Positions 24,163 through 30,784 of a stretch of 34,310 nt of DNA are shown one piece after another; the first letter of the stretch is position 1; the number at the start of each line of letters is the position of its first letter. Origin of the DNA: Oscillospiraceae bacterium. GTDB lineage: Bacteria; Bacillota; Clostridia; Oscillospirales; Oscillospiraceae. The translations under genes and the position numbers were made by a program. The stretch is from the NCBI GenBank assembly GCA_009787625.1, contig WQSX01000030.1, positions 1-34,310 on the forward strand. Direction: 5' to 3'. Under the pieces are notes generated by a model that saw only the letters and a list, made by a program, of their open reading frames with translations, made no database searches and was not told the origin of the DNA.

Positions 24163-24959
24163 GAGAACAAATCCACAGGCGTGCCGCTGACCTTGTCGCC
24201 AAATACAAAAAGACGATAGCGTGCGGCGCCCATCCAATCAAAAGGATAACATGTATATAAAATTATGTTGTCGTCATCACGGAAAAAGTCGACAGCCTCA
24301 GCGGCTATGTCCTCATGAAGGACTTCAGTCCGTACAACCTCATACGCATATATGCCATAGAAGGTCTCGATGGTGATAATAGCACCGATTTCAATAGTTT
24401 GTAAGCCTGCAAAGTCGGTGTTGCGATGTCCGGCAAGGAGTGTCGTGCGCCCAAAGCCGGGTAGCCATGTACCCACGAAAGTGCCGACTCCCCTATTGAG
24501 AATAGGCTCAGAATCTCCCCAAAAGACAGGAGAATCAACAGTTGTGCCACTGACAGTGAGTCTGGCGTATTGGTCGCCGATTTCAGGTAGAGTAAGGTCA
24601 CTCCATCTGATGAAATAACCCATATCACCTAAGTCCCTACTTGCCATATTCTCATTTTCAGCATAAGTGACAGAAGTGAGCGGGGGTGCAGGCGGTGGTG
24701 ATTCCATGAGGTTGACAGCATCGGGTACTTCTGTCACGACATAATCCCCGACAAACCGCATTGCCATATTTATATATGATCCTGCAATGGGCGCAAATGC
24801 AAAATATGCAAGCAACCCAATCATAATCACAAAGATTACAGGTACGGCAAAAAGCGCACCTAAATATATCCCGTGACCACGACTGTGTGATTCACGCTCT
24901 GAAAATCTATGCAAATTTGGGATATGCGATTTTAATATTCTTCTTGAACTCTGCGGCAT
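24159..24959 (-). CDS. srtD: Sortase, class D-like, in the capsule operon
   Basis: Membrane-anchored transpeptidase that cuts a sorting motif in secreted proteins and links them to the cell wall, 266 residues. N-terminal cytoplasmic basic segment, one membrane helix (about 30-55), a proline-rich linker, then the sortase domain. The catalytic triad is visible as His in LLAGHRNTDF, Cys in LYTCYPF and Arg in AARYRLFVFG. The small one-helix architecture with LLAGHR and TCYPF favours class D or a related class, but the class is uncertain. The gene directly follows the likely substrate gene by 27 bases and overlaps the four-TM gene. The symbol is tentative. Confidence 0.88.
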   Translation of the reverse strand: MPQSSRRILKSHIPNLHRFSERESHSRGHGIYLGALFAVPVIFVIMIGLLAYFAFAPIAGSYINMAMRFVGDYVVTEVPDAVNLMESPPPAPPLTSVTYAENENMASRDLGDMGYFIRWSDLTLPEIGDQYARLTVSGTTVDSPVFWGDSEPILNRGVGTFVGTWLPGFGRTTLLAGHRNTDFAGLQTIEIGAIITIETFYGIYAYEVVRTEVLHEDIAAEAVDFFRDDDNIILYTCYPFDWMGAARYRLFVFGDKVSGTPVDLFS

Positions 24960-24986
24960 ATTTATGACAATTCCTATAAAAGTTCT

Positions 24987-25580
24987 TTAAGGTATAAAAC
25001 GCTCATGAATAGGTATGGCAGAAATTGCTTGTTTCTTCTTGCGGATAGCGACTGATGTGATTGCAGCAACTCCAAACAGAGCAACAATAGCAATGGTTAT
25101 AATGATAACTCCGGAGTGATCGATTCCTGTCTGTTGAATAATGCCGGTATACGCAGTAGCCGAAACGATAATATTTCCGGCGGCATCACGAAGTATGAAT
25201 GTGCCGGCATCTAAATCTGCGGCAAGAGTAAGGTTGAGTGTTTCGGACGCAGCATTTGCTTGAAGTAGTATCTCCTGCAACTGAGCGGCGCTTAAATCAA
25301 TAAAAGCGTTGGCATCTCCTGCGCTTGCCACAGCCGAATTGAGCTGACTCATAATGGTAGTGGCCTCTGCATCTGTGATGGTGGTTTGCCTGAGCCACAC
25401 ATACGCTTGCGCAAGAGCGTTTTGCGAATTCGGGCCCGGTCGTAGAGCGCGCAAGTTTTGAATAAATGCAATGAGATCACTCTGTGTAGCCGCAAAAGCA
25501 GAGGCAGTGAATGCAAAAACAAACACTGTTATTAAAATGATTGTCACGACTCTTTTGAGTGTATTTTTTGATAACTTCAT
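24987..25580 (-). CDS. Secreted sortase substrate with QQTG sorting signal
   Basis: First gene of the capsule operon, 197 residues from the ATG at 25580 (GGTGGAGAG seven bases upstream). N-terminal signal peptide (basic MKLSKNTLKR, hydrophobic core, ASAFAA cleavage site at about 31). A mature domain of roughly 110 residues, rich in alanine, glutamine and threonine (LRQTTITDAEATTIMSQLN), is not recognised. The C-terminus has a sorting signal: IIQQTG, hydrophobic segment, then RKKK, followed by an unusual 14-residue tail. Q-Q-T-G stands where LPxTG proteins have P-x-T-G. Its gene is next to a sortase gene, making it the probable dedicated substrate. Confidence 0.75.
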   Translation of the reverse strand: MKLSKNTLKRVVTIILITVFVFAFTASAFAATQSDLIAFIQNLRALRPGPNSQNALAQAYVWLRQTTITDAEATTIMSQLNSAVASAGDANAFIDLSAAQLQEILLQANAASETLNLTLAADLDAGTFILRDAAGNIIVSATAYTGIIQQTGIDHSGVIIITIAIVALFGVAAITSVAIRKKKQAISAIPIHERFIP

Positions 25581-25641
25581 ACCGAAACTCTCCACCTTGC
25601 TTTTAAATTTAAAGATCTCTCCGAATCTCTGTTGAATAAAT

Positions 25642-25670
25642 ATTTTACAACAAAATTAGCCAAAAAGCAA
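25642..25670 (-). promoter_or_regulatory. Promoter of the capsule operon
   Basis: On the minus strand TTGCTT (25665-25670) and TAAAAT (25642-25647) are 17 bases apart, giving a leader of about 55 bases before the first gene of the operon. Confidence 0.6.
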
Positions 25671-25687
25671 GTGTTTGTTTGAATTTT

Positions 25688-25713
25688 CTGTGAATTCTGT
25701 GATTAATCTGTGA
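25688..25713. promoter_or_regulatory. Helically phased CTGTGA repeats upstream of the capsule promoter
   Basis: CTGTGA occurs at 25688-25693, 25697-25702 and 25708-25713, at 9- and 11-base intervals, ending 17 bases from the -35 box of the capsule operon. OmpR/PhoB-class response regulators bind direct repeats spaced by one helical turn, and the layout resembles a Pho box (CTGTCAT-N4-CTGTCAC). The identity of the regulator is inferred. Confidence 0.5.
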
Positions 25714-25812
25714 CTAATTTGAGGTTAATCCATGAGAGAGAATGCTTAGAAACAAAAACACCTAATCGTCCCATAAATCTGATACACTTAGCGTCAAATA
25801 ACGGGTGTGAAT

Positions 25813-25842
25813 TTGACATGAATTTTGAGTTAACTTTTATAA
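25813..25842 (+). promoter_or_regulatory. Promoter of the chemoreceptor gene
   Basis: TTGACA (25813-25818) is followed after 17-18 bases by TTTATA/TTATAA (25836-25842). The leader is about 110 bases and contains no recognised riboswitch. In the 381-base region between the divergent genes (25581-25961) I see only this promoter, the opposing capsule promoter and the CTGTGA repeats. Confidence 0.5.
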
Positions 25843-25961
25843 ATTGCGGAAATTTATTCATAAAGATATGTTACGTTCCGAGTAGAGTATTCGTACCCCT
25901 GAAGCTAACACAAAAAAGGGAGAATATACATCTACAAAACAGAAAGGAAAGGTAAAGTACC

Positions 25962-28130
25962 ATGAAAAACAGAAGTTTGAAATTAGCAATTATACTTCCC
26001 TCGCTGGCTATACTGGTTATTGGAATAGCCATAATGATTGTCATTGTCGGAACGCTTTCTTCAAACACCACAAAAGATTTGACAGAGGACTTACTTCAAG
26101 CGCGCGTGAGCGAAAACGCAAACCAATTTCAGGTATTCAACGAAAAGGCACAAGGCATATTAAATGCAATAACACCAATCATCGTACAACATAGAAACCA
26201 AATAGATGCAGGAACCGAAGAGAACCTCCGCGAAGAAGTTGTATCAATCCTGACAGATGTACTTCTGGCGAGCGATATTATCGTCGGAGCATGGTCTGTG
26301 TGGGAACCGAATGCCTTTGACGGCAGAGACAGTGAATTTGCAGGCACTGAATTCCATGATGATACGGGGCGCTTTGTTCCCTACGTGTTTAGAGACGGAT
26401 CGAGCGTTGTAGTTGAAGCATTGGTCGGCTATGACGACCCTGTCGATGGCGACTTTTACATGGGTGTCCGCAACTCCGGCGGGCCTCACGCTACCAACCC
26501 GTATATATACGATGTAGCGGGTAGGGAAGTGACTATGTTTTCCATGGCAGTGCCGGTTTTAGATAATGGTGCTGTTGTGGGTGCGGTCGGTCTGGATATC
26601 AACTTAAATGATATTAAAGGAATTATGAATGGAGTCACAATCTTAGATGATGGATATTTATTCTCACTCTCACCTGGCGGCTATATCACCACACATCCAA
26701 ACTCAGATGTTGTGATGAAGCACTTTAGCGAAATATGGCTCAGCAGTCATGCAACACAAATTGAAGATGTCCTCAGAAATGGCGGGAGCTTTTCCTTGGT
26801 GGCATATTCAGACATATTGGAATCTACTGTCGAATTTTTGGCTCGCGGTGTCTCCATAGGCAATACCGGACAATATTGGCTCGTTGGAGGAATTGTTCCG
26901 GAAACAACTGTTCTGGCAACTTCCACATCACTTCTGTGGACTATCATTGCAATTGGTGTCGCGCTCGTAGTAGTGGTTGGAGTTACTATATACTTTATAG
27001 TCGGCAGGTCACTTAGAAAGCTTCCGATTCTCACCGCTACCGCAGAAGATATATCAATCGGCGGAGTAGATGCTCATGCTCTCGACCACAGTTCACAGCC
27101 TACAAAAAATGAGATAACATTGCTTGAACATGCATTTGTTAAAATGACGACCGGCATCAGAGAGCAGGCGGAAGTTTTAACTAAAATCGCCGATGGCGAC
27201 TACTCCGTATCGCTGGCAAGTCGCTCAGATCACGATGTGATGAATCAGGCTATAAACAAATTGCTCGACAGCACAAACGACACCCTAAATCAAATAAATA
27301 CAGCGGCAGACCAAGTGACTACAGGCTCAAAACAAGTCGCAGAGGGAGCACAGTCACTGGCTCAAGGCTCTACCCAGCAGGCGGCATCTATAGAAGGGCT
27401 ATCTAAAGCAATCTCCGAGATTGCACAGATGACCAAAGAAAATGCGAACACGGCAGAGAGGACATCTAAGCTTTCCGGTGGAATTAGAGATAGTGCCGAA
27501 AAAGGAAGCAAGCAGATGGACGAAATGATGAAAGCCGTGGGTGAAATCAATGAGTCAAGCAAAAATATCAGCAAAATCATCAAAACCATTGACGACATCG
27601 CATTTCAAACAAACATTCTTGCACTCAACGCCGCAGTAGAGGCAGCGAGGGCAGGGCAGCACGGCAAAGGTTTTGCTGTAGTAGCCGAGGAAGTCCGTAA
27701 CCTGGCATCAAAAAGCGCAACAGCCGCTAAAGATACAGGGGACATGATTCAGCAATCAATCGAAAAAGCTGAGTTGGGCACACATATTGCAGGTGAAACT
27801 GCCGCAAGCTTGAACGAAATTGTAGCAGGTATACAGGAATCCACACAATACATAATGGAAATTGCAAGAGCTTCGGGAGAGCAAGCTGAAGGCATCTCAA
27901 ACATTAACATTGAAATTGACCAAGTGGGGCAGGTTGTATCGCAAAACAGCGCAACAGCACAGGAAAGTGCCGCCTCATCAGAGGAAATCAGCGGACAAGC
28001 AGATATGCTGTTACAGCTCATTTCACATTTCAAACTCAAGGATAGCGACATGTTCTCACGCGGACTACCGGAGGTGAAAAATCTATCTCTACCGGCAGCA
28101 GGCGAAGGCGTAAATTTCGGTAAATATTAA
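25962..28130 (+). CDS. Methyl-accepting chemotaxis protein with dCache sensor
   Basis: Transmembrane chemoreceptor of 722 residues. N-terminal membrane helix (about 8-32), a periplasmic-type double-Cache domain (about 35-315; [56 protein letters not shown]), second helix (about 323-347), a HAMP-like linker and the long coiled-coil signalling domain. The hairpin tip [37 protein letters not shown] (about 543-580) binds CheA and CheW. Flanking glutamine/glutamate-rich segments are methylation sites. AAAGGAAAGG precedes the ATG. Ligand unknown; dCache receptors often sense amino acids or organic acids, and the neighbouring aromatic amino-acid lyase may hint at the ligand. Confidence 0.92.
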   Translation: MKNRSLKLAIILPSLAILVIGIAIMIVIVGTLSSNTTKDLTEDLLQARVSENANQFQVFNEKAQGILNAITPIIVQHRNQIDAGTEENLREEVVSILTDVLLASDIIVGAWSVWEPNAFDGRDSEFAGTEFHDDTGRFVPYVFRDGSSVVVEALVGYDDPVDGDFYMGVRNSGGPHATNPYIYDVAGREVTMFSMAVPVLDNGAVVGAVGLDINLNDIKGIMNGVTILDDGYLFSLSPGGYITTHPNSDVVMKHFSEIWLSSHATQIEDVLRNGGSFSLVAYSDILESTVEFLARGVSIGNTGQYWLVGGIVPETTVLATSTSLLWTIIAIGVALVVVVGVTIYFIVGRSLRKLPILTATAEDISIGGVDAHALDHSSQPTKNEITLLEHAFVKMTTGIREQAEVLTKIADGDYSVSLASRSDHDVMNQAINKLLDSTNDTLNQINTAADQVTTGSKQVAEGAQSLAQGSTQQAASIEGLSKAISEIAQMTKENANTAERTSKLSGGIRDSAEKGSKQMDEMMKAVGEINESSKNISKIIKTIDDIAFQTNILALNAAVEAARAGQHGKGFAVVAEEVRNLASKSATAAKDTGDMIQQSIEKAELGTHIAGETAASLNEIVAGIQESTQYIMEIARASGEQAEGISNINIEIDQVGQVVSQNSATAQESAASSEEISGQADMLLQLISHFKLKDSDMFSRGLPEVKNLSLPAAGEGVNFGKY

Positions 28131-28143
28131 TTAAAAATGCATT

Positions 28144-28183
28144 GGGGCTACAGATATGGCATATTCGCCATATCTGTAGCCCC
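28144..28183. terminator. Bidirectional hairpin terminator
   Basis: A perfect 17-bp stem (28144-28160 with 28167-28183) and 6-base loop lies between the convergent chemoreceptor and lyase genes. Read on the minus strand it is followed by a run TTTTTAATT, so it should terminate the lyase transcript; on the plus strand the tail is less T-rich. Confidence 0.85.
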
Positions 28184-28201
28184 GGTGTATCTAACTATTA
28201 A

Positions 28202-29650
28202 TCACAGACTATCGCCAAAGTCTTTTCTAAATTGCTTTGCAAGCTGCTCAGGCCAATCTCCCAGCGGCTCTAAGCGACCGAAGAAGAAACGCAACACTTT
28301 GGGTTCTTCGACAAATTTCAGACCACCAATCATATTGCGGTTTTGATACAGCCAACTTATGCGGTCGGCTGTGTATTTTACTTGCGACAGAGTAAATACA
28401 CGCCTGGGAACTGCTATTCGTGCAAGCTCCATCTCGGCAAGCCTCTCACTACCGTCTGTGTTGCGTTGCTCACTCATAGTACCGCGCTCCATACAGCGCA
28501 CACCGCTGGCTATATAAATCGCAGCGGCAAGCGCACCTGCCGGATATTCTATTTGCGGAATATGTGAGCAAAACTCCATTGCGTCCACGTGACAACCGAG
28601 ACCACCCGGCGGAGTTACAACAGGAACATTATTTTTAATAAGTTCGTTGCACAGAGCCTCAACAATAATCGGCGTCTGGCTTATTACATCCATATCCATT
28701 GTCTCTTTAAGCCCTACCGCCAACGCTTCCATTTCACGCACTGACATACCGCCATAAGTGAGAAAACCCTCATACAGCGGCACAAGCTCACGCATTTCAA
28801 GAAACAGTTTTTCATCGGCAACGAGAATTCCGCCACCGCGTGCCGAGCCGAGTTTACGCGCAGAAAAATATACTACGTCCATTAACGATGCAATTTCCCG
28901 TGTAATATCGATAATTTTACTGTCCCTGTACTTAGGGTCGCGTTTCTTTATAAAGTAGAGGTTATCGCCGAGCAAGCTGGCATCGTAGACGAGCTTAATT
29001 CCCTCACTTCGGCAGATACGCGAGACTTCTTGCATATTCGCCATAGAGACAGGCTGCCCGCCAATCAGGTTTGTACCGGCTTCAATACGTACAAATGCTA
29101 TGTTCTCACGACCGTTGCGCTTTATGGATTCTTTAAGTTTATCAACATCAATATCGCCCTTAAAAGGCGCATCGCTCTTTATTTTGTAGCCCTCGTCATA
29201 TAAAATTTCCTCGACACTGCCGCCGTTTATTGTGATATGCGCCTTTGTTGTAGTAAAGTGATAATTCATGATGGCGACCGTACCGGGCTTAACAAGCGTC
29301 TGTGCGACGATATTTTCGCAAGCGCGGCCCTGATGAGCGGGTAGGAAATACTTCATACCAAATATATCTTGCAACACTGCTTCCAGTCTATAGTAAGTCT
29401 CGGAACCCGCATAGCTGTCATCGGCCTGCATCATTGCCGCATACTGCTCCTGACTCATGGCGTTGACACCGCTGTCGGTGAGCATATCCATGAAAACATC
29501 GCGGTTTCTGAGCAAAAACGTGTTGTATCCGGCACTTTCCATGCTCTTAAAGCGCTCCTCCACCGGAAGCAGATTTACCTTTTGCACCATTCTTACCTTG
29601 TGCATTTCAAGCGGAACATTCTCTCCCGAGAGAAATTTTACATTCGACAT
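28202..29650 (-). CDS. Tyrosine phenol-lyase/tryptophanase family enzyme with altered active site
   Basis: PLP-dependent beta-eliminating lyase, 482 residues. It aligns with tyrosine phenol-lyase (TPL) along its length: AGYNTFLLRNRD, LTDSGVNAMS, GGQPVSMANM, YEGFLTYGG, PRRVFT. Residues for phenol and substrate binding are kept, using C. freundii TPL numbering from memory: Tyr71 (Y80), Arg100 (R109), Phe123-Thr124 (F132-T133), Arg381 (R389), Arg404 (R411) and the Phe pair near the end (RFFFGR). The PLP lysine is K266. Two PLP-site positions differ: Lys256 is R265 (SARKL for SGKKD) and Arg217 is L226 (YDASLL for YDATRC). It could still cleave or make a tyrosine-like substrate, or have a changed reaction. 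Confidence 0.85.
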   Translation of the reverse strand: MSNVKFLSGENVPLEMHKVRMVQKVNLLPVEERFKSMESAGYNTFLLRNRDVFMDMLTDSGVNAMSQEQYAAMMQADDSYAGSETYYRLEAVLQDIFGMKYFLPAHQGRACENIVAQTLVKPGTVAIMNYHFTTTKAHITINGGSVEEILYDEGYKIKSDAPFKGDIDVDKLKESIKRNGRENIAFVRIEAGTNLIGGQPVSMANMQEVSRICRSEGIKLVYDASLLGDNLYFIKKRDPKYRDSKIIDITREIASLMDVVYFSARKLGSARGGGILVADEKLFLEMRELVPLYEGFLTYGGMSVREMEALAVGLKETMDMDVISQTPIIVEALCNELIKNNVPVVTPPGGLGCHVDAMEFCSHIPQIEYPAGALAAAIYIASGVRCMERGTMSEQRNTDGSERLAEMELARIAVPRRVFTLSQVKYTADRISWLYQNRNMIGGLKFVEEPKVLRFFFGRLEPLGDWPEQLAKQFRKDFGDSL

Positions 29651-29683
29651 AATTCGTTCTTCCTTTCACACTTATAGTTGCTA

Positions 29684-29712
29684 ACTTTATCACAATTTAG
29701 TGCTTTTTTCAA
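29684..29712 (-). promoter_or_regulatory. Promoter of the lyase gene
   Basis: On the minus strand TTGAAA (29707-29712), 17 bases, TAAAGT (29684-29689), about 33 bases upstream of the ATG, which has AAGGAAG as ribosome-binding site. No tryptophanase-type leader peptide is seen. Confidence 0.6.
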
Positions 29713-29762
29713 CAATATAAATGTGTTTATCGGAGTATTGGCTACTGCTTTACGATTGTTTC

Positions 29763-30635
29763 TCAATAGTCGAGTGTAATGCCTACACCGACTTTGCCCT
29801 TGCCGGTATCAAGCGCAATACGCTGATCGGTGTCTATTGCGTACTTGCTCGCAATGGTGGCGGGGTGGGCAAAACAAGTGGTTTTTCTTTCTTCGGAGAT
29901 CAGTTCGCTGATGTTTTGAAAAATGAAGTTCGACACAGTAACTAAGAGCGATGTCTCTAAATCGCCAATGGCTTCCGGTTCAGAGCCTATTGAGGATTTT
30001 ACGAGATACATAACAAACGAGAGAGGATACACAATGGTGATGTGTCCGACGATATCACCGCCCAGTTCCGCTGCAACTACAATGTCCTCATCAAGAGGTT
30101 CGACATCGGACTTGATCTGTGTTACATCTTTGCTGTCGAGGATATTCATTATGTTCCAAACTTTGCAAATACTTTCGCATACCACATCGGTCTTGCTGTA
30201 CAAAACTTTTGATTTTGCCACTTCCTTGACAATTCTCTGGTCGGCATCGGACACATGATAGACAAGCCAGGCTATAAGCATACCGGTAAAGCCCTTTACG
30301 ACATTGTCCGCAAAATCTGAATCAACGAGCAATTTCTCTTGCACCCCGATGTCTTTTTTGAATTCATCGTGTATCTTCTTATGTATTTCATAGTCTTTGT
30401 AACCAATTGATTTTTGATATGCCTCCTCATCGGCAAAATGCTGGACAGCATAGTCTTTGAGAAAAAGAATTATTTCGATACATTTTTGCTTGCGATCCTC
30501 TCCTCCGCCGGTCGCAACACTGTGCAGTTCCAGTGCCTTTCTAAACAATGATTCATGCTGGTTGTCAATTTTTTCATCGCCAAGACGCAAATCATCCCGC
30601 CAAACAAGTGCTTCCTTTTTGACATTATCTAACAT
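29763..30635 (-). CDS. Bacteriohemerythrin-CheX-like fusion protein
   Basis: Cytoplasmic protein of 290 residues from the ATG at 30635 (GGAGG eight bases upstream; the TTG at 30650 overlaps that site). Residues about 10-145 form a hemerythrin domain with the diiron ligands visible: H in DNQHESLF, H and E in VQHFADEEAY, the pair in YEIHKKIHDEF, and H and D in YHVSDAD. Residues about 150-290 resemble CheX/CheC-type chemotaxis phosphatase domains (GGDIVGHITIVYPLSFVMYLVKSSIG, then SNFIFQNISELISEE). The expected role is to couple oxygen (or NO) binding to CheY-P dephosphorylation, fitting the nearby chemoreceptor. Whether the CheX catalytic E-x-x-N pair remains functional is unclear. Confidence 0.8.
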   Translation of the reverse strand: MLDNVKKEALVWRDDLRLGDEKIDNQHESLFRKALELHSVATGGGEDRKQKCIEIILFLKDYAVQHFADEEAYQKSIGYKDYEIHKKIHDEFKKDIGVQEKLLVDSDFADNVVKGFTGMLIAWLVYHVSDADQRIVKEVAKSKVLYSKTDVVCESICKVWNIMNILDSKDVTQIKSDVEPLDEDIVVAAELGGDIVGHITIVYPLSFVMYLVKSSIGSEPEAIGDLETSLLVTVSNFIFQNISELISEERKTTCFAHPATIASKYAIDTDQRIALDTGKGKVGVGITLDY

Positions 30636-30784
30636 AAATAGTACCTCCAAAAATATTATATTTACAATATATCTCCCAGAGTGGCGTTTGTAAAGCTATT
30701 TTCATGGAATATTTAAAAATAGGGGATAAAAATTTTAATTTGTAACCTAGAAAAATTCCGAAAAATGTAGTATACTATGCGACT

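Noticed and set aside
25714..25961. Cyclic-di-GMP or other riboswitch upstream of the chemoreceptor
   Set aside because: I looked for the conserved GEMM core and similar motifs in the leader and found none.
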